From Sporodiniella umbellata (taxonomy: Eukaryota; Mucoromycota; Mucoromycetes; Mucorales; Rhizopodaceae): a DNA stretch of 64,000 bases. Under the pieces are notes generated by a model, which was given only the letters and a program-made list of their open reading frames with translations, was not told the origin of the DNA and did no database searches. The DNA lies in assembly GCA_025677835.1 (NCBI GenBank), contig JAIXMR010000005.1:221001-285000 (forward strand), in the 5' to 3' direction. Made by a program: the position numbers and the translations under genes. Shown piece after piece: positions 37,057-47,878 of the stretch. Every line of letters begins with the position of its first letter. Position 1 is the first letter of the stretch.

Positions 37057-37390
37057 GGGGGGCACGCCGTGAAAAGACAAATGACAAATAAAGAGATTAC
37101 CTTTTATTTTTTAAAAAAGGAAAATCCCCTTTTTTAGCTAGCCAACAGACTCACACTGTCTTTTTTGTTCTCTTTTTTTCCATTTCCCCCCTTCTTTTTT
37201 TCCCTCCCGATTCTGCATAATTCTAAATTTATTGTCCATTTGAATTTTAAATACAAAATAATACATATATAAAAAAAAAAAAAAAAATAAAAAATAGTAA
37301 ATAAAAAGCTTAAAATCTTTTATTTTACTTTTTTTCTTTTCTTTGCTTACTTTTCTCAAAATAAAAAAAAAAGAGATAATAATACTAACA

Positions 37391-38098
37391 ATGGAATCAT
37401 TTATTGGCTATATCAAGACACCTCAAGATGCATTGATTGTCTTTGAGGCCTGTCGAAAGGGGATATTGAACCAAGTCCAGAGACGGTTGACTGCAAAAGA
37501 AAGATCAGAGATACGGTCAGGATCTGTGTTTGTTTGGGATGAAAAAGAGGCCGAAATGCGTCGATGGACAGATGGCCGAACATGGTCGCCGAGTCGAGTG
37601 CTGGGTAGTTTTTTAACCTACCGAGAGTTAGATACCAAACGCCGTCCGCGTAAACCTTCCTTGCCGGGCCTGAACCAGGTGTTTTCTTACAAGTCAGATG
37701 GATTGATCAAACAGAGCTTTTCTATCTGCACTGCATCCAAACAAAAGCTGCATCTGATTTCTTATTACTCCAAAAAGGATATCCTCTCTGGTTACCTCAA
37801 ACGCCCTTCCGCGTTACCTATCCTGGCCGATATCCGTATCCAAAAAGGCTACTACCCTGAAATCAACTCGCTCGATATTGGCGGGGGCCATACAGCCTCT
37901 ATTCACAGCATACAGCCTCATCATGACGCCATCTCACCGCCCCTTTCCTACTCGCCTTGGTCTTCTTCTGACGAAGAATATTACCAGCAGGAATCCCATT
38001 ACCCTCTTTTACCTACTCAAGACGTGCCCTGGGGAAACTTGCCTTGTTCAGAGGATGACAGACAACTTAACGCTCTTCGACATCAGCTCAGAATATAA
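37391..38098 (+). CDS. WOPR-domain (Gti1/Pac2 family) transcription regulator
   Basis: WOPR proteins (Wor1, Ryp1, Sge1, Gti1, Pac2) are DNA-binding master regulators of morphology and sexual or pathogenic programmes in fungi (known). Single exon, 235 residues. WOPRa spans roughly residues 1-85 (FIGYIKTPQDALIVFEACRK, VFVWDEKEAEMRRWTDG, WSPSRVLGSFLTYRE); WOPRb about 100-150 (YKSDGLIKQSFSI, KLHLISYYSKKDIL). The C-terminal 85 residues are Ser/Pro/His-rich and probably disordered. Short for the family, whose members often carry long Gln-rich tails. Start chosen at 37391 after an A-rich leader, since upstream frame is lysine-rich noise. Target genes are unknown. Confidence 0.92.
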   Translation: MESFIGYIKTPQDALIVFEACRKGILNQVQRRLTAKERSEIRSGSVFVWDEKEAEMRRWTDGRTWSPSRVLGSFLTYRELDTKRRPRKPSLPGLNQVFSYKSDGLIKQSFSICTASKQKLHLISYYSKKDILSGYLKRPSALPILADIRIQKGYYPEINSLDIGGGHTASIHSIQPHHDAISPPLSYSPWSSSDEEYYQQESHYPLLPTQDVPWGNLPCSEDDRQLNALRHQLRI

Positions 38099-38719
38099 CT
38101 CACTTCATTCATTCCTTTGTCTATAGTCTATCTCATTCTTTATTACATACATCAATACACTCACTCACCTCATCATCGTCATTCACACTATCATCTATTT
38201 ATTCACTTAATAAAAGGGGAAATCACTTTGTTTTTTTTTTTTTTAAAACAGTAACCTTTGGCTTGTATGCAATTTGACTTTTTAAGTTTGATTAAAAAGT
38301 GAACCATGATATGCCTTTTCATCCAATTTTAGAAAACAAACTTAATAAACAAACACAACGTGTAGAAATAAGCAAACAAAAAAAAAAAAAAAGACCATCT
38401 ATGTTGTCTAACTTGAACAATAACCTGGGTAGGGGAAGGAGAGAGGGACTAAAGTAAAATCTCAATAGCAGGAAAGCTGCACAGTTTCGATTTGATTTTT
38501 CCTCTCTGGGCGGGGGTTTACCGGAAATGGAGTTATGAAAGTGTTTTATGCAAATCCTTTGATAAGCAATTAATATAGAATTCAAATAAATATAAAAACA
38601 GGCTTATTCCTCTTGTAAGCTTTCTTTGTTGTTTTCTTTATTCTTTTCAACCCCCTCACATGAAACTTAATTTATGCATTCTTGAACAAAACAGTTTATT
38701 TTTTAATTTCTAAAATTCT
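38099..38719. other. Convergent 3' region of WOPR and YjbQ genes
   Basis: About 620 bp between the two stop codons. CT/CA-rich sequence follows the WOPR stop. No gene seen. Confidence 0.6.
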
Positions 38720-38950
38720 TTACTTTCTTTCCCCTTGTAAAGTTACTACCACCCTACGGGATCCTCCTGAATCGCGGTGTTCGCACAGATAAATACTACA
38801 ATACTCTTGTCAGTCTCTCATCAAGTAAAAAAACTACCTGTTTACCCTTGCCAAGTGCCCAGGTTCAGCCGACCTTCTGTAATAGGGATATTCAACGACA
38901 CACCCACAATACCGGATTTTAAATGACCGGGCTACATTATCCTTTTAGCC

Positions 38951-38985
<35 letters not shown>

Positions 38986-39373
38986 CTTCTTTTTACCATG
39001 TCGTCGGGCCCTTCGTCTGTATGAATATAAGGAAACGTTTCTGGCACAATCTTGTTTAAGCCCATCTCCATATCTTTTTGTACATCGGGATCCGCATTTT
39101 CATTCAACATTAACGAGGCAGACGTGTGTTGCACTAAACTCGTTTTTTTTTTTTTTTTTTTTTTAAAAAAAAACCTTTTTCACTCTTGCTTTATCATTCT
39201 TACAAAACACATTGGCCATGCCTACCTTGAAAGACTTTAATTCAGGTAGTTGGCTTACGATCTCTCTGTGAACAAGGTGGCACCCTAAAATGTTCTTGAG
39301 TATCCAAGTATTTCTTTCTTTTGTTACCTCTTCTACGTGCATTCAAACGGATCTCTCTTTGAACCCATGTCAT
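38720..39373 (-). CDS. YjbQ/UPF0047 family protein
   Basis: Small trimeric family found in all domains; bacterial YjbQ has thiamine-phosphate synthase side activity, but the physiological role is unclear (known). Five exons (39328-39373, 39204-39284, 38997-39133, 38846-38931, 38720-38795) give 141 residues, the full family length. Signature sequence is intact: RRGCHLVHREIVSQLPELK, LQHTSASLMLNENADPDV, HTDEGPDD, PITEGRLNLGTWQG, YLCEHRD. Intron 39134-39203 contains an 18-base T/A homopolymer; its borders (GTAAGA...TTTAG) are the only ones that keep the conserved F-LQHTSAS joint. Intron 38932-38996 contains a 30-base CT run. Confidence 0.92.
38954..38982. repeat. (CT)n microsatellite in a YjbQ intron
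   Basis: About 29 bases of CT alternation occupy nearly half of a 65-bp intron. Confidence 0.85.
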
Positions 39374-39816
39374 TGTTCTTTTTTTTTTTTATTATTATTT
39401 ATGGGAAAAGGTAGTCTAAAGCGACAATGACCTCAAAATAGCGTTATCTATGACCCAATCATTTGTTTCTCAGACAATTCGCTTTCTTGGTCTTGGACCA
39501 CCTGCTGAACTGAGTGATTGTTTATGTATCTGAGAATATACTCTATGTATCTTCTTTTTCCCATTTTCCGGTTAAAAGAAAAATTTACGCTTTTTATCAT
39601 CATAAAATAAATAAGTGCATACATAGATAAAGCGATAAATGACAATTATTATTCTCGATCTGCTGATAACCAGGTGTATGTCAGTCACTTTTTTTAAGAT
39701 GTCATTGGTACCAGCTGTTCTCTTACACCTGTCAGTACGGCTCCCCCTTCACTTTTCTGTCTTTAAGAGACAATGCCCCCCCCTATTTTTTTTTTTTTAT
39801 GTATGTGTGCGTGTAT
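39374..39816. other. Intergenic between YjbQ start and RagC stop
   Basis: 443 bp holding the YjbQ promoter and RagC 3' flank; a T run at 39789-39800. No gene supported. Confidence 0.6.
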
Positions 39817-41270
39817 TTATTCTTGGTTCAAAAAAATGTTCTTCTTTTGTGAGAAATTGAATAGCTCAACAACGCCATCAATAAAACATTGAAAGTTGTA
39901 ATCGATCAAGCAGTGTTTGTTGTAATTCTCTCCTTTGATAATACAAATCAACGCTAATAAACTAGGTTTCTTTTTTTTGTGTGCTTTTTTTTTTTTTTTT
40001 CGCTCTAACCACTCTTTCTATTTACCTGTTGATTTCCTTCATGTATAATACATCACCATTGTTGAGCTTGATGATACTGGGTGCTTCATTATCAGCCAAA
40101 GTATGACTGCTACTACTACTGCTAATAGTATTTTCTGGGCTACACATCTCTTGACTTGATTTACGTAGAGAGCCACATCGACTTTGAGGTCTATAACAGG
40201 CGTTGGATTATCTTACAAGAGAGGAAAACTTTTCATTTACCCATAAATACATTCAATATCCATAACCACATCAATCATGTCCGAACAGAGTTCATAGGTA
40301 TGCATCTCTACTGGAGTACTGTCGGTTGCAATATAAATCTTGGTTAATGTATCAAACAAATAAGCTTTCTCTAAGCCAGAGTTCTATATCAAAAGAGTGT
40401 CAAAAGAGACACATCTAGGGGCTTCTTCTTTTACAGCTCGCAAGATGTTCAAGAGATTCTCAAGTGCAGGAAGCTCCCGCATGAGCTTTTGAATGATTTT
40501 ACTGAAAGCTTCATAGATAGAATTATCGTAGATACTTGTCAGATGATAAAATAAGTGAATTATATCTTCTTGTTCGGTGTCCACCAGATATTCTTGCATT
40601 TTTCGAATGATATCCGATTTTACATCTATTTACAAAGAGAGAGAGAGGATGAACAGACCAGAGGTTTCTGTGCATGTACCTTCTTGATATTCTTCTGAAA
40701 GACCATCTACTTTATGAATCAAGATCTCCAGAGTGATGCCGGGATTGACTTGATACGCTCGAGTTACAGTATACTGTAGACGGTGTAGAGCATCTGTATA
40801 ATCGTCTTGAGCATCCACCACAAACACCAAAGAGCCTACCGTATCAAATATCTCTCTTGGATCGTATGCCGTATCGTCAAAAAAATCTACCTGGCCTGGA
40901 AAATCCCAAATCTGAAAATCGATAAAAGAACGTCTAACCAAGAAAGTGTCAAGGGCTTTGTAGGCACCTACTTTTATCCTTTTTTTTTTTTTTTTTTACG
41001 TTATATCTTCTTTTTGTATCTTTGTTGTACTTTCAAGGTACAATGTATCGCTGGGTGGCATCTTGCCAAATACAACCCGTTGAATACTTGATTTACCGCT
41101 TCTTTGAAGTCCCATCAACAATATACGTGGTTTGTCTACCGGTGAGGCAACAATCATATGATTCATACTAACTTGTATTGGTTCTCTCCCTTTAAGAAAA
41201 AAAAGGATTCCTTTCTTCTTTACTCTTTCTGTATTTACCTAGATTCGCTTTCAAATAAAGGACAATACAT
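39817..41270 (-). CDS. GTR2: Rag GTPase of the RagC/Gtr2 type
   Basis: Rag GTPase heterodimers recruit and activate TORC1 at the vacuole/lysosome in response to amino acids. Seven exons (41239-41270, 41000-41185, 40680-40933, 40435-40625, 40241-40383, 40026-40190, 39817-39961) encode 371 residues. G1 is [10 protein letters not shown]3 WDFPGQ, G4 HKVDG; the C-terminal roadblock dimerisation domain follows ([43 protein letters not shown]). The pattern [18 protein letters not shown] is RagC/D rather than RagA. A fungal insert with a poly-Ser run sits in the roadblock domain (about residues 265-290). The N-terminal 32-bp exon and its acceptor (GGGAG) are the least certain part; translation could also begin at the ATG in exon 2. 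Confidence 0.92.
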
Positions 41271-41436
41271 TATTAGAAAAGAAAAATGAAAAAAAAAAAA
41301 AGATGAAAATAAACAGTAAAAAAAAAAAAAAAAAACAGAGTTTCTTTCTTCCCGTGATAGAGAGAAACATGAGACTTTCGGGTGGTGTAACAGTTACGTT
41401 TTTTTTTTTAAAAAAAAAAAGAAAAATAGGTAAAGT

Positions 41437-42387
41437 TTAAAAAGGTTGCTTCTCAAAAGGAACAATGTCTTCTTCAATTCCCAAGGCTTCTTTGAACTCT
41501 TTGGGGTTTCCGGGCATATGTTCAGTCACTGTATCGAAAATCGTTTTAAACTGTTCATAATAAGTATGAGTCCCATAGGATACAATCTACTATTTTTTTT
41601 TTTTTTTTTTTACCATTCGACGTCTCTTTTTCCAAAGTGTACGATTCTGTTCCACTTGTTCTTCTACCCTTTTTCTCTTTTCAACTGGAATTATGACGGA
41701 CTCTTTTTGAATTGTATCGATTCTTTCTCTTAAACGTTGATTCTATGTGAAAGTAAAAGGGTTGGTTCTTTTTCTTTGTTATTTTTGTTTTCTGTAACCT
41801 CTTTTTGGTAGTGCTGAACAAGATCCAAAGCTTTTTCTTTTGTTAAAGTGGGAGGTCGTATTCTGTCAAGTTTTTTTTTTTTTTGGTTTAAAAAGCTGTA
41901 TTTTTCAATCTTTTTTTTTTTCTTTTTTTTTTTTAGTACTTTGATTTCAATGCTTTGTTTTCTCTTTCTATCGTTTCTAAAGATTCCAGAGTCTCTTGAA
42001 TGGCCACCCGAATACGCTGAGCGTCGTTTGTGCCTGAATCTGATTCTAGGTTTTGTTTGACTGCGTAGATTGTACTTTTCCCATAAACTTTGGTTATTAA
42101 TTTCTCTTCTTTCACCAAATGATCCAATGCTTTAATAATATGGGATTTGGGACATGTGGCATGTAAGTTTTGAAATATGTCCGCTTTTTTAAAGAATAAG
42201 GTGTTTGGGCAAGAGTAAAAAAAAAAAAAAAAAAAAGAAACTAGTTTCTTACTGGCACCAAAAGGCCGATTCACTCGATTCATATAATTCAAAACATCTT
42301 TTTTTGTGATTATTTTCATGTACTGTTTATCTCGAGGGTCTTACCTTCTTCTTGTGGAGTTAAGCCTCTCTTCGCCTTTTTTACCAT
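41437..42387 (-). CDS. HOP2: Meiotic homologous-pairing protein 2
   Basis: Hop2 (TBPIP/PSMC3IP) works with Mnd1 to stimulate Rad51/Dmc1 strand exchange in meiosis. Six exons (42345-42387, 42253-42297, 41940-42183, 41799-41895, 41614-41742, 41437-41586) splice to 235 residues. The N-terminal winged helix is recognisable (LNYMNRVNRPFGATDIFQNL and IIKALDHLVKEEKLITKVYG), then a coiled coil and the conserved C-terminal helices (MIVSYGTHTYYEQFKTI). Exon 4 begins with a lysine stretch encoded by a 14-base A run; the frame closes only if that run is exactly 14. The 3' exons are separated by introns rich in T runs. Presence of Hop2 argues for a functional meiotic pathway in this fungus. Confidence 0.9.
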
Positions 42388-42515
42388 AAAAAAAAAAAAA
42401 AAAATTAATAAAAAAAAAAAATTTAATTGCATGAATTACAAAAAAGAAAAAAAAAAGGCAATGAAAACCCGTGACCTGTTTTTATATTCTTTCTTTTTTT
42501 TTTTCACTTTTATAA

Positions 42516-44504
42516 ATGGAAAATATCAGTGAATGGATAGACGCAAAGAAAGCAGCAAAAACATCGATTGCGTTATTAGGCGCTTCAGCATTTTTTGCAT
42601 ATTACAGTTACTATTCAGAGATTAGCTTATCTGAAAGGATATGTTATGGACTCTGTCAAAGAGAGTTGAATGAAGCTTACATCGAACATGAACTGATGAA
42701 TGAAAGTAATAAACTCTTGACCCTTTTTCTTTACTTTCTTAATTCACATACATACACACCAATCGGTTTCTTTTTCTGCATTCTGTTTTTTATTTTTATA
42801 CCCAAAAACACTTTTTTGTTTTCTTGATATCCATTTTTTTAGAGGAACCTGATAGTATCACCGAAAACACACAGTTTGTCACTATTAATGGACACAGACT
42901 ACGCATTGTACATAAAATCCACGAATTGGGCAGCCGAGTGCCACTAATTGTATTTATTCATGGTTTGGGAGGACAAGTAAATATAGATGAAAAGAGGTCT
43001 TTTTTTTATTGATCTTCCTTTAGGTATCACAATGGGAGTATCAAATCGAGTACTTTTCGCAGACTGCCCATGTTTTGGCTATAGATCTCTTGGGTTGTGG
43101 TAAAAGCGAAGTGGTGAGCGAGTAAGACTGAATGGAGGATAGCTCTAGACTTTGTATTCACTTTTCCTTAGTTGGAAATCTTATTCTACTCAAGCACATG
43201 TAAAAGATGTAATTGAATTGCTAACCAATCGATACAAACACCCCAGCACGGTCATTGTTGCGCATTCCTATGGTTGCGCAATTGCTTCTTTTGTCGCTGC
43301 TTGTCCCGACATCCAATCAAATCTCTCTGGCCTAGTGCTGATTTCACCCAAAGCGTCTATCGATCCACACCAATCGGAAGCGGTGCGTCGATTGGCATGG
43401 ACCCCGGATTGGCTGTTCAATTGTTTTCGTGTTCGCGACCGAAAGGGTCTAGGCAATTCTCGAAGCGTCGATCGCCTTTTGGGAGCCGAAGAAAGGGACG
43501 AAAAGGTTCGAAAGAGTCAATTAAAATGGAATATTCAGAGTAAAACCTCGGTCTATAAACGCTTTGCGTTGGGTATGCAGCTGCCCGGCCTTGACACGCT
43601 GGCTAAACTCAACATGGGCGTTCTTTTGATAGGAGGTGAACAGGACGAAATTACGCCTGTGTCGGATATGGACCTCCTTCGCAATATGTTGCTACCCTTG
43701 AATACCAACGTGCCACCCCCTCATATCGTACCTCAAGTAGGCCATGTCCCCATGTTCGTACGTCCAGAGCTTGTCAATCCTGTCATCTCTGAATTCTTGA
43801 TCCATTCCTGTGCACTCGAAACCTTGAGCGGCGCATGGCAAATATTACATAAAACAAAAGGTGAAAACAAATGGGATCTAAAAAACTATGCCAAAGTAAG
43901 TACCTGTAATACCATAGCTAAGCTCATCATATATATATATATATATCTCTTTTTCTAGTGGGCTAGCATTGCCAATATAACTGAAAAGCCGATCGGACCT
44001 TCCCTTTTTCGCGCTATGAAAGTGATGCGTCAACCTGATATTCACCATTGCCCGTCTGCTCTCCTGGCTAAATATCCAGAGATCAGATTCATTATTGACA
44101 TCTCAAACGATACACCGCCTTACCGAACTACAGACTTTGATCATTCACGTATCGAATATATCAAATTCAAAACAGTCAGCAAGATTCCACCTACCAAACA
44201 AGAAGTCGCTACCTTTATTCAAATAGCAGATGCCTGCTGGAATAAAAATCCAAAAGGTCAGATAGCAGTACATTGTCATTACGGATTCAACAGAACCGGT
44301 TTCTTCATTTGCTGTTATCTGATCGAAAGACTCAACGTATCTGTACCCGATGCTTTGGAGTATTTCAAACAAGTGAGGCCACCTGGTATAAGGTAAACTA
44401 GCTCTACCTCTTGTTATCGTTATTCTGACTCATCCTCTATCTCTCATAGACATGCTCATTTTAAAGACGAACTTTATCTTCGTTATGTAATTAGAAAGAA
44501 ATAG
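42516..44504 (+). CDS. Alpha/beta hydrolase fused to dual-specificity phosphatase
   Basis: Six exons (42516-42705, 42843-42976, 43024-43121, 43172-43895, 43959-44392, 44450-44504) encode 544 residues. An N-terminal hydrophobic segment (TSIALLGASAFFAYYSYYS) may anchor it. Residues about 70-355 are an alpha/beta hydrolase: oxyanion FIHGLGGQ, nucleophile elbow VAHSYGCA, acid GGEQDEITP and His VGHVPMF are all present. Residues about 370-540 are a cysteine phosphatase with the CX5R loop HCHYGFNRTGF, close to RNA 5'-triphosphatase/PIR1-type DSPs. Both domains look catalytically intact. The continuous 724-bp exon ends inside the linker, and the next exon begins the phosphatase part, so the fusion rests on one clean phase-0 junction. 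Substrate unknown. Confidence 0.85.
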
Positions 44505-44861
44505 AACTTTTTCTGCTTCGTAAAAAAAAAAACCTGTATCTAAACTTTTACAAGAGATTCTCACTTTATAAACCGAAATGACAAAAAAAAGGGGGGAGAG
44601 AAGAAAAGAATAAAATATTTATATATGTATATATATATAATATTCAGAACATTTCAATCTCTTTACACATGTTTGCTCCTCATACTAGATCCTCAAAAAA
44701 GAAAAAAAGGACGCAGGGGGAGGAGGAGAAGGAGGAGGAGAAAATAAGTTATCATAAACACCAAAGGCTTATGCGTCTTCTTTTCCCCTATATTTTTTTT
44801 TTATATATTTTTCTTCTTCTTTTCTTTTCTTTTTTTTTTTTTACTTTCATTTATTATTGTT
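44505..44861. other. Intergenic, poly-purine/poly-T rich
   Basis: 357 bp between tandem genes with a GGAGGAGAAGGAGG patch near 44719 and T runs just before the next start. No gene. Confidence 0.6.
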
Positions 44862-45049
44862 ATGCCTTGTTTAGGATCCAGAAAGAAAAAGGCATCCACC
44901 GTATCCAAAAATAACAGTCAATCAAGCCAATCCTCTTTAAATCAAATAAAGCAAGACTGCCAAGATTTAAAATCAAAGGTAAGCAGGAAAGTTTTGTAAA
45001 TGAGCAAGGGGTTTGAGAAAGAACGCGAGAGCTTATTGACTTTTACAAT

Positions 45050-45081
<32 letters not shown>

Positions 45082-46646
45082 CCATAAAAAGAATGTAGAA
45101 TATTTAACAATACTAGAAAAACAAAAAGTGGAACTCGAAGAACTCAAGAACCAACTCTTTTTAAATGAACACGAAGATCGAGAGAGGAGCGCTTTAGAGA
45201 TCAAAGAAATTCAACTTAAAAGGATTCAAGAGGAACTGGACACGTTAAAAAAGACATTGGCCTCCCTTCAACAAGAGAGTTTGGCTGCTCAGCTATTGAT
45301 TGAGAAAGATAGACTTTTAGAAGAAAAACAAAAAGAAATGGAGGCGCTCAAGGTTCAATACGAAAACGAGAAAGCAGAGTTAGTAAAGCCTGCTCTGGTT
45401 CAGGTTAATTCCCAACTAGATGAATTGAAAGAAACCGTGAGTTCTCTTGTATCTTGAACAGAAAACTTATTGTTTTTTCTCTAGAACAAGGTTGTCATGG
45501 AACGTTTAGGGGAAAAAGAAAACGAGTTGACCGAACTTCGGGCACAGCTTAATAGGAAAGAAAGAAGGCCCAAATCGAAATTATCTAAAGATCAAGAACA
45601 ACAGAGACGCTTAAATCGACTTACAGTCGATCTTGAGCAAGACCGTCTATTGGCTCAGAAATTGGAAGAGCTAAATTATCAGCTTGAGGTAATATTACCT
45701 CAATCAAGTGCTAATAATAACATCAATAGGCTCAGAAGCAAAAGCATGAGATGATTCTTACAGCCCACGCCAAAGCAGTCGCAGAAAAAGACAGAAATTT
45801 AGAAAAGCTCAAGCAGACCCATGAAACTTCTGTCCGTCATCTGGAGCAGAATCAAACACAGAATCTAAATAAGCTTCAACTCAAATATGAAAAAGATGTA
45901 TCCCTTTTAAACAATCGACTGCATAAAGTTGAAATTCATGCTAAAACGACAGTAGACGACGAGGTCAGCAAGATCCTCTATGAGTTTGAACAGGACGAGC
46001 ATAGTCACCATCCAGTCGAACCAAACACTCTGTTTCCTAAAGAGCACATTTTTAAAAGCGGCCAACAGCTTGAGTTACATCAACTCAGTATGGACAAAAC
46101 TGTATCAAGCAAGTTACGAAGAACAGGTGGGCCAGGTGCCAAGTTCAAATGGCCTGCCCCAGAAGTTTCTCAATCAGCTGACTTATGTCCTCGTGACCCA
46201 AAAGAAATCCACGTCTATACCTCAAGTATTTCCAACTCTATCAAACTAAAACAGCAAGAACAGGATATCATTCAGTCGTTGGAGCTGCAACAAGTAAAAT
46301 TTAAAGTAATCGATGTCGCAAAAAGTGAGCTCGCGCTGCAACATATGAGGAAACACAATTCCAAAACTCGTGAATTACCCCAAATCTTTATGGGTGGCAC
46401 TTACAAATGTGTATGTAACAAACTCTTGTCCCTCTCCCCTTCCCCCCTTTTTATCTGCCTCGTTATTCTTAACTTTTTTTTTTTCTATAGACTTATGATG
46501 ATTTTTTGCAAGCTAAAAAAAGTGGTAGCATATTACAGCTTTTGGGCTCTTCTGGAGAACAGGAAATAGTTGTATCAGAACTAGGCATTAGTCCAAGTCT
46601 CCCCAGCAGTTATCTTTCAGAAGCAGAATCAATGGCCCCTTCTTAA
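44862..46646 (+). CDS. Coiled-coil protein with C-terminal SH3BGR/glutaredoxin-like domain
   Basis: Five exons (44862-44978, 45092-45436, 45485-45688, 45730-46410, 46491-46646) give 500 residues. Residues 1-40 are basic and Ser/Gln-rich (MPCLGSRKKK). Residues about 40-260 form a long coiled coil (VELEELKNQL, IQEELDTLKKTLASLQQES). The C-terminal about 95 residues have a thioredoxin-like fold order seen in the SH3BGR branch: EIHVYTSSISNSIKLKQQEQ, KFKVIDVAKSE, LPQIFMGGTYK, YDDFLQAKKSGSILQLL. The CXXC/CXXS site is replaced by TSSISNS, so no redox activity is expected. The last donor is placed at TGT|GTATGT, which is strong and keeps frame. Known fungal SH3BGR proteins are often shorter. Likely a scaffold (inference). 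Confidence 0.78.
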
Positions 46647-47105
46647 TTTCTTAATCTTGCATTCTCTTTTTTCGACATTATCCTCATCTCATTTTATATC
46701 CTTCTTGTGAATACCACTCAATATAGTTGACTAATCTTTTTTTATTTCCTACTCTAAAAAAATAGACAGATATCTTTTATCTTTTGCTTTGAATTAAAAT
46801 TAGGAGATAAATATATCAGAAAACCATTTTTTTTTTTTAAAAGAAAAAAAAAAAAAAGCCGCTTCCCCTATATTCTCTTGCCTCCTCTCAATGTACTGTT
46901 TGCAGTAACTCTAAGACCCTGATGTACCAAATGCCTATATTTTGTTTCATCCTCGATATCCCTTTCTTTCTCCTGCTCTTTAATAGTAGAAACCTTACCT
47001 TAAAATGAAAGATGGTCATTGTGGCTTATGTGTTCAATCTCACACAATGCCTTCTTTTTTATTTTTTACTTTTTTTTTTTAGGTTGTTCTAATTTTATAA
47101 ATACC
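46647..47105. other. Intergenic upstream of NIP7
   Basis: 459 bp, AT-rich with T/A homopolymers near 46827-46857. No gene or RNA recognised. Confidence 0.6.
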
Positions 47106-47878
47106 ATGCGTCCTTTGACTCCAGAAGAAACCACCACTTTATTCGAAAAACTTGCAAAATAGTAAATAGTGATCAGAAGAGTAATGTACCGGGAATGCTT
47201 ATTGGTTTTTATTTTTCATATAGCATCGGTGCCAACATCAAACATTTAATCGAAAGACCTGATGAGACATACTGTTTTCGACTCCAAAAAAATAAAGTAT
47301 ATTACCTTAGGTAAACAGACAACCTAACATTCAGTACAAGCAATAATATGAACCCACTCTTTTCATAGTGAATCTATGGTACGTATGGCTGTCAGTGTAG
47401 GGCGTGATCAGCTTGCATCGCTAGGTGTCTGTTTTGGCAAAATGACAAAGACTGGAAAATTCAAATTACACATCACAGCACTTGATTATTTAGCACAGTA
47501 TGCCAAGGTAAAAACATTGAAAAAGGATAAAGTCAACTGTCTTATGCCAACCAAACTTAGTACAAGATCTGGATCAAGCCTAATGGTGAAATGCCCTTTT
47601 TGTATGGTAACCATGTAGTCAAAGCTCATTTGGGTAGAATCACAGACGATACTCCCGAACACACAGGTGTTGTGATCCTCTCCATGTCAGATGCACCATT
47701 GGTAAGTTGACTATTGTTAAAATCCTATTAATTTCCTTTTTCACAAAAAAAAAAAAAGGGCTTTGGTGTAACAGCACGCTCCACAGTTGACATGAAGAGA
47801 CTTCAACCTACAGATATCATCGTTTTTCACCAAGCCGATGTTGGAGAATATCTTCGTGACGAAGACACATTGTTTTAG
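47106..47878 (+). CDS. NIP7: 60S ribosome biogenesis factor Nip7
   Basis: Nip7 binds pre-60S particles and is needed for 27S pre-rRNA processing. Five exons (47106-47161, 47224-47310, 47369-47507, 47561-47701, 47759-47878) encode 180 residues, the canonical length. Sequence is typical: [20 protein letters not shown], then [19 protein letters not shown], and the PUA domain ([39 protein letters not shown]). Intron 4 ends in a 13-base A run directly before the acceptor. A decayed copy of the last exon lies 4.2 kb downstream at 52037-52131 in the same orientation. Confidence 0.96.

Noticed and set aside
38937..39134. Possible separate small protein ending in an Arg/Glu repeat
   Set aside because: This is YjbQ exon 3 read through into its (CT)n intron; the Arg/Glu repeat is intronic.
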